A stretch of 64,000 nucleotides of DNA. Origin: Mixophyes australis. Taxonomy: Eukaryota; Chordata; Amphibia; Anura; Limnodynastidae. Each line of letters starts with the position of its first letter. Position 1 is the first letter of the stretch. The notes below the pieces were generated by a model. That model saw only the letters and a list, made by a program, of their open reading frames with translations. It was not told where the DNA came from and searched no databases. Positions 21,949 through 32,934 of the stretch are shown in pieces. Where the stretch lies: the NCBI GenBank assembly GCA_036250195.1, contig JAVHZZ010000002.1, positions 69,182,205 through 69,246,204 of the forward strand. The letters are read 5' to 3'. A program made the position numbers and the translations under genes.

Positions 21949-23479
21949 TGTCACTCCCCGTACTGTTAGTGCCTCTAGGTTGGGACATGGGTCTCTCTCG
22001 CTCCTGCCGGCGCCTCTTCTGAGCCGCGGCCGTCCGCCATCTTGACTAAGATTGCGCATGTGCAGTAACCCTCAACAGTTAATACCTCGCCTCTAGTCTC
22101 ATTGGTTAATTAATCACCTCTCAGTACTTAAGGCACCTGTTGCCCTATTACCTTTGCCTGTTCTTGGTTCTCATTCCTTGAGACTCTGAGGTAATTCCTG
22201 TTTCTGCTCGTGTTATCCGTTTGCTCTGGACAAGTCTCCTCTCCCCATCGGTAGTAGAACTTACCCGCTGCAGACTACTCTCGCTACCTCCGTTACCTGC
22301 CTGCTCCTGGACAAGTCTCCTCTCCACATCGGTAGTAGAACTTACCCGTTGCAGAATACTCTCGCTACCTCCGTTACCTGCCTGCTTCTGGACAAGTCTC
22401 CTCTCCACATCGGTAGAAGAACTTACCCGCTGCAGACTACTCTCGCTACCTCCGTTACCTGCCTGCTCCTGGACAAGTCTCCTCTCCACATCGGTAGTAG
22501 AACTTACCCGTTGCAGACTACTCTCGCTACCTCCGTTACCTGCCTGCACCTGGACAAGTCTCCTCTCCACATTGGTAGTAGAACTTACCCGCTGCAGACT
22601 ACTCTCGCTACCTCCGTTACCTGCCTGCTCCTGGACAAGTCTCCTCTATACATCAGTGGTACAACTTGCCTATTGCAGACCACTCACGTTGCTCCGTTAC
22701 ATGCCTGCACCTGGACAAATCTTCCCTTCACATCAGTGGTACAACTTGCCTATTGCAGACCACTCACGTTACTCCGTTCCACGCCTGCACCTGCACAAGT
22801 CTTCCCTTCACATCAGTGGTACAACTTGCCTATTGCAGACCCCTCACGTTACTCCGTTCCACGCCTGCACCTGGACAAGTCTTCTCTACACATCAGTGGT
22901 AAAACTTGTCTATTGCAGACCACTCACGTTACTCCGATCCATGCCTGCACCTGGACAAATCTTCCCTTCACATCAGTGGTACAACTTGCCAATTGCAGAC
23001 CACTCACGCTATTCTGTTACACACCTGCGCTGGACAAGTCTTCTCTACATATCCGTGGTGAAACTTACCAGCTGTAGACCATTCATGTTTCCTTGTGATA
23101 TAGCTACTACTCTGTATGGTACCTATTAGCTGGACTAAAGTCTACAAGTGCCTCTGTATTGTAGCTGCAAGTCGCTGACTCTTCTACTATATTGTTGATT
23201 GGTCTTTGTCTAACGTTATCCAGTTATCAAGTACTGGCCTGCTATATCTTACCTGTGTGCTAAGGCACTTGGACTCTTTCCTCATTTTATCCTGTTTACT
23301 AAACTGCTGTACCATCACAGTTCCACGGTGCCAAAACTCAGCATTTATACTATTGACATTCCTTTCCTTTATTCTACTGTATGGTTCCACTGATTCACCA
23401 CACTACCCAGAGGTCCGCACTTCTGGTAAGTGTAGCTACACCTGGTGAATTCTGGGTAAAACTCCTAGTGCCCGTGACA
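21949..23479 (+). mobile_element. gypsy C 3' LTR with tandem array
   Basis: It begins TGTCACTCCCCGTACTG and ends CTAGTGCCCGTGACA. It is nearly identical to the 5' LTR outside the array but has about 11 repeat units (22228 to about 23090) against about 15. This accounts for the 319-bp length difference. GCCTGTTCTT sits at 22156-22165. Confidence 0.88.
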
Positions 23480-23484
23480 CTTAC

Positions 23485-24453
23485 AAGTTCAGGAATTGGC
23501 GTGTCAGGAATACACATTGAGAATAATGACACATTTTAGTCTTGACAGACTCTCCTCAAGAAATGGACAATTTGATGTCTAAGCACAGAAGATTTTAAAC
23601 CCTTTTTTCCTCATAACTCTCACCCCCCACCTTTGGAGTTTAGCTGTCAATAAAGACAGATTGATCTCCCAAGTGTCACAGGGCTTCAAAGTGAGCTAGG
23701 GATGTCTGGAGATGGAATGTTCACCAGACCTTGAGTTCTCACCTCTGCTCCTTCTTGCTGGGCTAGTTGGTTTACAACTTTGGGTTCAAACTCCCCCAAG
23801 ACCCTTATCTATCTCTGGCCTGGCAATCTGGCTAGTTTCAAAAGATTACTGGTACTTGCATAAATTCAAGCTCATGTCATCTAGCAAAGCACACGTTGAG
23901 ATTATATTACAAGGTTACATACAATATACATTGTCATACATGAATTCAATAGAAAATAGCAATCAGTCATTAGATATACCACATAGTTGCCACATACCTC
24001 CAGGTTCAAAGTTTGCAGACAGGCCATTATTTTCTGAATTGTGTGTGCAAAATATGTCCCCTTGCAGAATAAGAGTTCGAGTTGCTAATAAATATTAAGT
24101 AAGAATATAGTCAGGCGGAGTTCCACGAGCAACACAATGAGAGCAAATTGCTGTTTGTCACACAGGTATTGGGATCATCTCTGATATTCCAGGGGTTTAT
24201 TGCTAGGGCCGCAATGATGCAATTCACCCAACCATGCCCTGCGTACTCGGCACCAAGATTTTCCTTTGGGATCTCCTGGAGGGGAAATCCAAAATGTTGG
24301 CAAGTATGCTGAAACACTGTATAAACAAATTCTTACTAAACGTTCATTAACTGTCTGTCTAAATGAATGCTAAATGTCAATAGTTTAATGACCAGTATAA
24401 TATCTCTATGCTTTTAAAAAATGATTCCTCACAAGTATAGCATATAGAGATTA
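23485..24453. other. intergenic, no feature recognised
   Basis: This sequence continues the host DNA interrupted by element C. It has no convincing exon, splice pair or repeat that I can name. A 128-codon plus-strand ORF at 23712-24098 has no recognisable motif. Confidence 0.45.
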
Positions 24454-24769
24454 CCATCATCATCTATTTATTTATATAGCGCCACTAATTATGCAGCGCT
24501 GTACAGAGAACTCATTCACATCAGTCCCTGCCCCATTGGCGCTTACAATTTAAATTGCCTAACATGGAGATGAAGGAGACTAAGGGCAATTTAATAGCAG
24601 CCAATTAACCTATCAATATGTTTTTGGAGTCTGGGAGGAAACCGGAGCAAACCTACGCAAACACGGGGAGAACTTACAAACGCCACACAGATAAGGCCAT
24701 GGTCGGGAATTGAACTCATGACCCTAGTGATGTGAGGCAGAAGTGCTAACCACTAAGTCACTATGCTGC
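24454..24769 (-). repeat. SINE-like repeat, copy 3
   Basis: This is a near full-length minus-strand copy of the repeat at 671-1000. It starts with ATCATCATCTATTTATTTAT, and the tRNA-like head ends at about CACTATGCTGCG. Confidence 0.8.
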
Positions 24770-25408
24770 GCACAAGAAATTAGTCTTACTGCGTTACTCA
24801 CAATGTTATCTAGAGCTGAATAGGGAAAATAAGTGTAGTACAGGCCCGCTATTTGCTATACATTGGGGACATGTTTGAATTACAAGTGGTTATTCAACAT
24901 GGACTACCTCTTTTAAAGGGGTTAAAACTTGGCAAAAGTTAAATTATTTGTATCTGCAAAGTGTTAAATTGATATACTGCATGGTTGCAATGGATTTAGT
25001 ACTAATGTGTGTCATAGTATCCAGGGGACAGGACTACCCCAGGATCCACTGGTGATCTCCTCAGATTCGTCTGGGAAGTACCTTAAGCTTCACCAGGGAA
25101 TAATAGTTCACACTGAGTAATAAACCAAATTTATAATATATTACACAGCGGTTCATAGAAACAGTCACAACTAATACACTCAATAACCAAAGATCATTGA
25201 GAAAACATATTTATAGATGATTAAGTAATATTACTGGCCCTTTTGTATTTCTCCAGGGGATGGTTCTTGGTCATCGCAGTAGTCTGGCATGGGGCTGTCT
25301 TCTATCTGTCCTAGGGTCCAACTTCCATTTCCTGCCATTATGCTCAGGCAGGCAGGAGTATTCCCAGATACATGGATGTACTCCCACCAGCAAAATCACC
25401 ATCAATAC
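24770..25408. other. intergenic, no feature recognised
   Basis: No exon or named repeat was recognised. The last 8 bases (ATCAATAC, 25401-25408) are the target duplication of the hAT MITE that follows. Confidence 0.45.
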
Positions 25409-25889
25409 CAATGCTTCAAAAACCTGGTCCTCAGGACCCCTAACACTGCAGGATATACATATATCCTTGCTTTAGCACAGGTTTATTTATTACTACTAGA
25501 GATGGTCACTGACCCCCGTGTTTTGGTTTTGGATTCGGTTTTGGATCTGGATTACCGTCGTGTTTTGGTTTTGGTTTTGGTTTTGCAAAACCGCCATTGC
25601 GTGTTTTGGTTTTGGTTTTGGTTTTGTTTGGTTTTGTTTTGCTATTTTTTTGGAAAATCCATGTTTTTGGGCCTAAATTAACCCAATTTAGTGCTCCAAC
25701 TGTTTTAGAGACAAGTAATCTAATTGTTGAGGTAATAAATCATCCAAAAAAACCAGTTTAATTCTTCGTTGGTAGGCCTATTCTACACACAAAACAGATT
25801 GTCTTCCTCTCCATCTATGCATATTGGCAATGCAGCCATCGTCTTTGAATGTATATTACACCCTACACTTATAGTTAAATATGTAAAGA

Positions 25890-26520
25890 AATGGAAAAAG
25901 CCAGTTTGGTTTCTGTCTCTCAAGGCCCCCCTCCACTTGTATAAAATACCAAAAAATTCAGCCATTATAGACTGTACAATATTAATTGACATGGAGAAAG
26001 CCAGTTTGGTTTCTGTCTCTCTAGGCCCCCCTCCACTTGTATAAAATACTAAAAAATTCAGCCATTATAGACTGTACAATATTAATTGACATGGAGAAAG
26101 ACAGTTTGGGGTCACTCTGTCTCTCTAGGCCCCCCTCCACTTGTATAAAATACCAAAAAATTCAGCCATTATAGACTGTACAATATTAATTGACATGGAG
26201 AAAGCCAGTTTGGTTTCTGTCTCTCTAGGCCCCCCCTCCACTTGTATAAAATACTAAAAAATTCAGCCATTATAGACTGTACAATATTAATTGACATGGA
26301 GAAAGACAGTTTGGGGTCACTCTGTCTCTCTAGGCCCCCCTCCACTTGTATAAAATACCAAAAAATTCAGCCATTATAGACTGTACAATATTAATTGACA
26401 TGGAAAAAGCCAGTTTGGTTTCTGTCTCTCTAGGCCCCCCTCCACTTGTATAAAATACCCAAAAATTCAGCCATTATAGACTGTACAATATTATGAAAAA
26501 TGGACAAAGCCAGTTTAGGG
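25890..26520 (+). repeat. left subterminal array, about 100-105-bp units (7 copies)
   Basis: Each unit contains CCAGTTTGGTTTCTGTCTCT or CAGTTTGGGGTCACTCTGTC, then CCCCTCCACTTGTATAAAAT, ATTCAGCCATTATAGACTGT and ACAATATTAATTGACATGGA. Units start near 25901, 26001, 26101, 26205, 26306, 26410 and 26510, with two alternating forms. The array lies between the transposase stop and the left end of the hAT element. Confidence 0.9.
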
Positions 26521-26689
26521 TCACTCTGTCTATGACACCCTACCCTTAAGGATAAATTGCCCTAACAGCAGCCTTTCAAGATGGTATGTGATATGGAAAT
26601 GCCACAAGTCCCTTTCCTCTTTGGGGGTAGATTGCACCCTACACTTACATAGAAAGTTTTAAAAAGATGTTATCGGCATCATCTTCAGC

Positions 26690-29689
26690 TTAATCCTCAC
26701 CCTCATCAGTGTGTACGTCATCATCACAGACTATCAATTCATCGCCGCTTGAATCCGCCATTAGAGAACAGTCAGTGCTTGGATGTCTTGGATGGTGAAG
26801 GCCTTCCTCGTGGAAGATGTAGTTCATTTTTATAAACATCATTTTCTCCACATTTTTGGGAAGTAACCTTCTACGGCGATCACTGACTAAGTTCCCTGCT
26901 GTGCTGAACACTCGTTCAGAGTACACACTGGAGGGTGGGCAGCTTAGGTATTGCAAAGCAAGTTTGTACATGGGTTTCCAAATGGCCTGCTTTTCTTCCC
27001 AGTAAGGAAAGGGACTGTCTGACATTTCCATATCAACTACCTCTTGAAAGTAATCATCCACCATCCTTTGCATGTTTATACTCATATTGGATGGAGTTAT
27101 GGGCAAAGTGACACATTTTTTTGAAAAATCCTTCAAACCAGCCCAGATGTTAAATTGTTCTGGTCTGCCCCCTGTGTCTTCCCTGCTTCTTTTTTGGAAA
27201 TTTAATTTTTTACGAGCAACAGCTTGAGAAAGTGAAGGAGGACACGTCGTCAAGCTGAGGCCCAGTTCAGCGGCCAACTTGCTGAGCAATAGCTCCTTGC
27301 AAAAGTTCACATCTCGCTCATTTACAAGTAAAGACTCAATGTAGGTTTTAAACCTTGGATCAAGCACAGTGGCCAAAACGTACTGATTCGAGTTCAAGAT
27401 CTTAATAACTCGAGGATCATTGTGAAGCGAATTAAGTACTTGATCGACAAGGCCAACATACTTTGCTGAATTGCTTGCTTTCAGCTCCTCCTTCATTCTT
27501 TCTTTCTCAAGCTGCTTTTCCAATAGTCTAATTAAAGGAATGACTTGGCTCAAACTAGCAGAGTCTGCACTGACCTCACATGTCACAACTTCAAATGGTT
27601 TCAGCACCTTGCACAGCACTGAAAGGATTCCCCACTGTGCAAGAGTGAAATACATCCCCCCTCCTTTCCCAATGTCATGACTTGTGCAATATGCTTGGAT
27701 GGCTTTGTGCTGTTCCTCCATCCTCTGAAGCATGTACAGGGTGGAATTCCACCGAGTTACCACCTCTTGCTTAAGTTGGTGGCAGGGCAAGTTAAACTGC
27801 TCTTGGAGCTGCTGTAATCTCCTACATGCTGTGGCTGAATGCCTGAAATGGCCTGAAATTTTACGGGCCACCGAAAGCATCTCCTGCACCTCACGGTTAT
27901 TTCGTAGGAAGCTCTGCACCACCAAGTTGATGGTTTGAGCAAAACAGGGAATATGTTGGAAATCACCCAGCTGTAATGCTCGCACTATATTGTTGGCGTT
28001 ATCTGAAATGACATACCCTGGGGAGAGTCCGAGTGGTATAAGCCATGCATCAATCACATCTCTCAGTTTGCGTAACAAATTGTCAGCCGTATGCCTGTTA
28101 GTGAAGCCGGTGATACAAAGAGTGGCCTGCCTGTGACAAATGTTACGTAGTGGTGTACATGCTGCTGCTGTTCCTGCTGGTGAAGGTGAATGACCAACCC
28201 AGTGGGCTGTCACAGTCATATAGTCTTTGGTTTGGCCACTTCCACTTGTCCACATATCTGTGGTTAAGTGAACAGTGGGCAGAATGGCATTTTTCAGCGC
28301 AATCTCTACATTTTTACACACTTTTTGGTATAGTTGTGGAATAGCTTTACGGGAGAAATGGTGTCGCGATGGAATTCTGTAACGCGGACACAAAACCTCA
28401 ATTAACTGTGAAAAACCAGCTGCGTTTATTGTGGAGATTGGACGCAGATCTAACACTAACATTGCAGCCATGGCGTCTGTGATTCGCTTGGCGACTGGGT
28501 GACTGCTGTCATATTTGCTTCCCCTCGCAAATGATTGTTTCACAGTTAATTGCTGAAATGTAGGACTGCTCATTTTATTAACCTGCCTCTGGAATGACGA
28601 TTCACCCCCAGCAGCAGCAACAGCAGCAGCAGGACTAACGCTTTCTTCAGAGGAATCAATAATAGTGCCGGAGTCATCCAGCCTTAAGTGGGATGCCGGG
28701 CTAACTCCGAGCGCTACTGAGGATATTGATGAGGATGGTGTGGTGGGTGTATTTTGTAGCCGTCGGTATGTCAGTGAGCGGAGGGTCTTAGCTGATGAGG
28801 GAGTGCTTGTATTCTTTTGGGAAGAACTTTCAGCTTTTCCCAACACTTTGCCATGAACTCTCGTTAAATGGCGTAACATAGACGAGGTTCCAAGATGGTT
28901 AAGGTCCCTCCCTCGACTGACTGTGGCTTCACATACACTACAAATGGCTATACAATTGTTGTCTGGATTTGGGTAGAAATAATTCCACACATAAGAAGTG
29001 GATTTTTTTGTTTTATGCCCAGGCATGACAATGGCCTTTTTCTTGTCACGTGCCAGAACTGCTGCCACTGGTGCAGGACTTACACAAACAACCTCATCCT
29101 CATCAACATCCTCATTAGCGCCCTCATCGCCTACACAAATCTCCCCCTCATCCTCTTCTAATTCCAAAGTGGCATCCTCAATTTGGGTATCACCGGCTAC
29201 ACTCGGGCTATTAAGGCACACATCAGCAGAATGCTCACGATTAGACATCCCACTGTTGGATGGACTCTCCACAGGGATTGTTGTCATTTGTGAATCAGAG
29301 CAAATATTCTCCTGTAATGCCTCACTGTTATCTTGCAGCTCGGCTTTGACGCGTAACAGTAGTTGTGCACCAATTGTAGGCTGGGTAACTTTTTGGGATC
29401 TGTCACTAATAGCCAAAGGTGAAGGCCTCATTCTCTCTTTGCCACTGCGTGTGTAGAATGGCATGCTTGCAATTTTTTTTTTATCGTCACTTAACTTTTG
29501 CTCAGTTACACTTCTTTTTCGCTTCAATACAGTAAAAATTTTTTTGTTTTTTGTTTTTTGCACTAATTTGAAAACACTCTGTTGTTTGACATCGCCTTGG
29601 CCAGATGACGTACTGGGAACACTAACATCAGGACTGGTGACAGAACCTGGTTGCTCATTCAGATCATATGTGGACTGCTTTGAATCCAT
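26690..29689 (-). CDS. hAT transposase with BED zinc finger, 999 aa
   Basis: It cuts and pastes the transposon in the nucleus. The start is the first ATG (29689). Residues 1-110 are basic and disordered-looking and about 175-205 are strongly acidic. A BED-type zinc finger spans about 230-285 (YVWNYF ... CSVCEA ... MLRHLTRVHG). The RNase-H-like core has the first catalytic Asp near 480 (HLTTDMWTS), the second near 562 (VISDNANN) and the conserved TRWNSTLYML near 645. The C-terminal dimerisation region near 925 has SSVYSERVFSTAGNLVS with the third acidic residue. The usual Cys-x-x-His before LNL reads CFAQTINL here, Gln replacing His. The length is larger than most hAT transposases because of the N-terminal extension. 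No frame break was seen. Whether it is expressed is unknown. Confidence 0.93.
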   Translation of the reverse strand: MDSKQSTYDLNEQPGSVTSPDVSVPSTSSGQGDVKQQSVFKLVQKTKNKKIFTVLKRKRSVTEQKLSDDKKKIASMPFYTRSGKERMRPSPLAISDRSQKVTQPTIGAQLLLRVKAELQDNSEALQENICSDSQMTTIPVESPSNSGMSNREHSADVCLNSPSVAGDTQIEDATLELEEDEGEICVGDEGANEDVDEDEVVCVSPAPVAAVLARDKKKAIVMPGHKTKKSTSYVWNYFYPNPDNNCIAICSVCEATVSRGRDLNHLGTSSMLRHLTRVHGKVLGKAESSSQKNTSTPSSAKTLRSLTYRRLQNTPTTPSSSISSVALGVSPASHLRLDDSGTIIDSSEESVSPAAAVAAAGGESSFQRQVNKMSSPTFQQLTVKQSFARGSKYDSSHPVAKRITDAMAAMLVLDLRPISTINAAGFSQLIEVLCPRYRIPSRHHFSRKAIPQLYQKVCKNVEIALKNAILPTVHLTTDMWTSGSGQTKDYMTVTAHWVGHSPSPAGTAAACTPLRNICHRQATLCITGFTNRHTADNLLRKLRDVIDAWLIPLGLSPGYVISDNANNIVRALQLGDFQHIPCFAQTINLVVQSFLRNNREVQEMLSVARKISGHFRHSATACRRLQQLQEQFNLPCHQLKQEVVTRWNSTLYMLQRMEEQHKAIQAYCTSHDIGKGGGMYFTLAQWGILSVLCKVLKPFEVVTCEVSADSASLSQVIPLIRLLEKQLEKERMKEELKASNSAKYVGLVDQVLNSLHNDPRVIKILNSNQYVLATVLDPRFKTYIESLLVNERDVNFCKELLLSKLAAELGLSLTTCPPSLSQAVARKKLNFQKRSREDTGGRPEQFNIWAGLKDFSKKCVTLPITPSNMSINMQRMVDDYFQEVVDMEMSDSPFPYWEEKQAIWKPMYKLALQYLSCPPSSVYSERVFSTAGNLVSDRRRRLLPKNVEKMMFIKMNYIFHEEGLHHPRHPSTDCSLMADSSGDELIVCDDDVHTDEGED

Positions 29690-29710
29690 TCTGAGCGCAA
29701 ACCACTGGGG

Positions 29711-30510
29711 AGTGCTAAAAATTATTTAGTAGATTCTGCTGACAGTTATGACTTTTGACAGCCAGAAATATTAATGCACAATTAGGGAGGACACCCCAAA
29801 AGCACTGAGGAGTGCTAAAAATTATTTAGTAGATACTGCTGACAGATATGACTTTTGACAGCCAGAAATATTAATGCACAATTAGGGAGGACACCCCAAA
29901 AGCACTGAGGAGTGCTAAAAATTATTTAGTAGATACTGCTGACAGATATGACTTTTGACAGCCAGAAATATTAATGCACAATTAGGGAGGACACCCCAAA
30001 AGCACTGAGGAGTGCTAAAAATTATTTGGTAGATACTGCTGACAGATATGACTTTTGACAGCCAGAAATATTAATGCACAATTAGGGAGGACACCCCAAA
30101 AGCACTGAGGAGTGCTAAAAATTATTTAGTAGATACTGCTGACAGATATGACTTTTGACAGCCAGAAATATTAATGCACAATTAGGGAGGACACCCCAAA
30201 AGCACTGAGGAGTGCTAAAAATTATTTAGTAGATTCTGCTGACAGTTATGACTTTTGACAGCCAGAAATATTAATGCACAATTAGGGAGGACACCCCAAA
30301 AGCACTGAGGAGTGCTAAAAATTATTTAGTAGATACTGCTGACAGATATGACTTTTGACAGCCAGAAATATTAATGCACAATTAGGGAGGACACCCCAAA
30401 AGCACTGAGGAGTGCTAAAAATTATTTAGTAGATACTGCTGACAGATATGACTTTTGACAGCCAGAAATATTTATGCACAATTATGGGGGACACCCCAAA
30501 AGCGCTGGGG
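29711..30510 (+). repeat. right subterminal array, 8 units of exactly 100 bp
   Basis: Units start at 29711, 29811, 29911 and so on, each reading AGTGCTAAAAATTATTTAGT, then TGACTTTTGACAGCCAGAAA, ATTAATGCACAATTAGGGAG and GACACCCCAAAAGCACTGAG. The last unit is diverged. The array lies directly upstream of the transposase ATG, so it may act as promoter or as a transposase-binding region. Confidence 0.93.
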
Positions 30511-30981
30511 AGTGCCAAATATGAAGAAAAAATAATAAACCTCTATCCTCCTCTCTGCACTAGTGATTTTGGTTAGAGCAATTGCAAGAACAATATTGTA
30601 TTCTCTGTCCCTGCTCTAATTAGCCTATGATTACACCCTGCTCTCTCCCTCTGTCAAATGGCGATGGATTGCTGTGGAGGCGTGTATTTATAAAGTTGAA
30701 GTATCGCGAGAACCGTGCCCCGAGATCCGACGACGTCACAATGACGTTCGGCCTCGATTTGGATTCGGAATGGGCGGGAGAGTACCGAGCTGCTCAGCTC
30801 GGTACTCGGATACCCAAAGTTCGGGTGGGTTCGGTTCTCGGAGAACCGGACCCGCCCATCTCTAATTACTACAGATACAATGTAACAGATCTACAGGTGG
30901 TATAATTATTTCCCTTGTCACCTGGAAAACCTGCACAGTTAGGGGCCCTGAGGATTGGGTTTGAGAAACACTGATCTATAT

Positions 30982-31505
30982 CACTAGCAGGTAAACAGTC
31001 CACAGTTGTGCCCCAAATAGCCCAGCAAGGAAAATTTTAGAATGAAGGAAATGCTCATCTCTGATTATTTATTTCAAGTGTGACATGCAAATTGATACAG
31101 AAGGTTTATTAAATGTGAGTGTGATGTTTTGAGAATGCATGCAGTCAGCAACTTCAAATTCACCAGAACTGTTCTGGACTTTAAGGAAAGACAATACAGT
31201 TTACCCTCCACTACGCCTCTGCTCCTCACTTAGGGGGCAGTATAGAATGCAGACCAGAATCAAACTGAACAGCAGAGACGTGCAGGCTCCAAGAAAAATG
31301 TTCCCTATACCCGCAGTGTTTGCCCCCATTGTCATTTGTTTTCTGACTTTCTACTGCAGGATTTTTTCTACTTAGCGTTTTCCCTCAAATTAAGGTCTGC
31401 ATTCATTTAGGAAGGTTACTACATATTGTAGGAATACAATGGGGAAACATGTATTTGCAGGCTTTTTTATTTGTGTTTTCGGACATTTCTTTAGTGCTGC
31501 ACATG
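30982..31505. other. intergenic, no feature recognised
   Basis: Host DNA between two hAT-type elements. No exon or repeat was recognised. Confidence 0.45.
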
Positions 31506-31513
31506 ATCAGGAT

Positions 31514-31650
31514 CAGAGGCGGAACTAGGGAGCTGTGGGCCCCAGGGCAGGGAAGCAGGGAGGAAGGAACTGGGGCCCTTACAGCGGGCCCCATTATCTC
31601 CATGGGCCCCAGTGCACGCACTTGCTGCACCAATGGTAGTTCCGCCACTA
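31514..31650. mobile_element. hAT-type MITE, 137 bp
   Basis: The ends CAGAGGCGGAACTA and TAGTTCCGCCACTA are inverted copies, flanked by an exact 8-bp duplication ATCAGGAT (31506-31513 and 31651-31658). The body is rich in GGGCCC motifs and non-coding. Confidence 0.85.
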
Positions 31651-32007
31651 ATCAGGATGCCTACAAAATCACTGGAAAGCCTAATAAGTACAAAATAAAT
31701 GAACAGGCTGCTACTGAAAAATCCTAAAGCAGATAAGAAAAGAATAAAAAATATCTGGAATAATGGTAAAAGACTGTAACATGTTGCTGGCATATTGCAT
31801 TTTTTTGTGTGATTTCTCTGCTTCCAAACGAGCTACAGAATACATCAGCTATTCTCATAAATGGGCCATTCATAAGAACCATCACAACAGATGTGTCAAT
31901 CAGATCCCGAAAGGTTAGAGCAGCTTTTCAGAATCTTCCTAATTTAGCAGTCATTGGCTATCGGCCATTCTGTTGCACAATTTGTAAATTAATGAATGAA
32001 TATATAA

Positions 32008-32316
32008 CTGGGGTCATGAATTTGATTCCCGACCATGGCCTTATCTGTGTGGAGTTTGTATGTTCTCTCCTTGTTTGCAGGGGTTTCCTCCGGGTGCGCC
32101 GGTTTCCTCCCACACTCCAAAAACATACTAGTAGGTTCATTGGCTGCTATCAAATTGACCTTAGTCTGTGTTTCTGTCTGTCTATCTTTGTGTGTGTGTT
32201 AAGGAATTTAGACTGTAAGCTCCATTGGGGCAGGGACTGATGTGAATGAGTTCTCAGTACATCGCTGCGGAATTAGTGGCGCTATATAAATAAATGGGAT
32301 GATGATGATGATTATG
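32008..32316 (+). repeat. SINE-like repeat, copy 4
   Basis: Same repeat as 671-1000, starting at GGGGTCATGAATTTGATTCC (within the B-box-like part) and ending in GCGCTATATAAATAAATGGG plus GATG units. The A-box half is missing. Confidence 0.8.
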
Positions 32317-32849
32317 AATACCTTGAAGTGCTGAGTGGCAGCCAGGTGCGAGGGATTTTTGGCCATTCATATTGTACCTGTATTCACAGACTTGCATGTA
32401 ATAAAAAAATGTTCTGTTTTCTAAAATTAATTTCTATTATTTCTGTAGTTTAAACATTATTTCACAATGTTCTATTTGTTAACAGAGATAGAAAGTGGAG
32501 TAGCATAGTATCAGGTCATATAGTAAAAGCTCACTAATGATGAGATAAGATAAGCATTTAAAGACCAGCATGATCCATATGTACATATTTTTTCTTTCAA
32601 TCAGATAATTTGGATAAATGGATCAAAGTTCCCTTTAATTCCAAAGGTTAGATCAGATACTTGAGTTGTCAGGAGAACACTTGCAGGTTTTAGCCTAGTA
32701 GAATTCTTAACTATTTGGGGGAAGGGGAGAAAGAGATTTACAACAGGACAAGGGGCTCCGGCCACACATACTATCACTGAACAGGAGTGTAGGGGAACTT
32801 TGTCCATGTTCTAACTATGAAAGTGTGAATGTGCGTTCTATCCCTGCAG
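32317..32849. other. sequence upstream of the SOAT2 exon, no promoter recognised
   Basis: No CpG island, TATA box or CCAAT cluster is obvious. The segment directly before the exon (CTATCCCTGCAG) looks like a splice acceptor. A separate 5' UTR exon further upstream is therefore possible, but I could not identify one. Confidence 0.4.
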
Positions 32850-32934
32850 TGATACACCATGGCATCTACCGAAGAGACAGAAGAAACCACAGTGCGGCAG
32901 AGAAAGAAGACGCTCACCAAAGGCCAAGACGATG
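32850..32934 (+). CDS. soat2: SOAT2-like sterol O-acyltransferase, N-terminal exon
   Basis: After a possible acceptor (CCCTGCAG) the exon holds ATG at 32859 in a strong Kozak context (CACCATGG). It encodes 25 codons (MASTEETEETTVRQRKKTLT, then KGQDD) plus one base, ending at the donor GATG|GTAGTT. On its own the exon is not diagnostic. Its phase matches the exon at 63912, whose product resembles the N-terminal part of SOAT2 (ACAT2), the ER membrane enzyme that esterifies cholesterol with fatty acyl-CoA. The N-terminal tail of SOAT proteins is cytosolic and poorly conserved, which fits the charged, Thr-rich sequence. SPRYD3 on the other side of the window supports the locus. The catalytic membrane domain lies beyond the window. 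Confidence 0.7.

Larger units (their letters stand above)
16890..23479 (+). mobile_element. Ty3/gypsy family C insertion, two LTRs, internally deleted
   Basis: LTRs at 16890-18739 and 21949-23479 enclose gag and integrase. The whole is flanked by an exact 5-bp duplication CTTAC (16885-16889 and 23480-23484). Protease, RT and RNase H are missing, and an antisense LTR fragment of a related element (19704 to about 20655) occupies that place. It is non-autonomous. Confidence 0.9.
25497..30864 (-). mobile_element. autonomous-looking hAT transposon
   Basis: Terminal inverted repeats start TAGAGATGG on both ends and are flanked by an exact 8-bp duplication ATTACTAC (25489-25496 and 30865-30872). 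It carries one uninterrupted 999-codon transposase gene on the minus strand, with a tandem array of about 100-bp units on each side. The intact ORF and exact duplication point to a recent insertion. Confidence 0.9.
25409..30973. mobile_element. hAT MITE split by the autonomous hAT element
   Basis: The left part 25409-25496 contains CAATGCTTCAAAAACCTGG and CCTCAGGACCCCTAAC. The right part 30865-30973 ends TTGAGAAACACTG and contains GTTAGGGGCCCTGAGGA, the inverted counterpart. Outer flanks ATCAATAC and ATCTATAT match at 6 of 8 positions. The element was interrupted at ATTACTAC by the 5.4-kb hAT insertion. Confidence 0.6.

Noticed and set aside
23712..24098. 128-codon plus-strand ORF
   Set aside because: No motif, signal or splice context that I can support; left as unannotated intergenic sequence.
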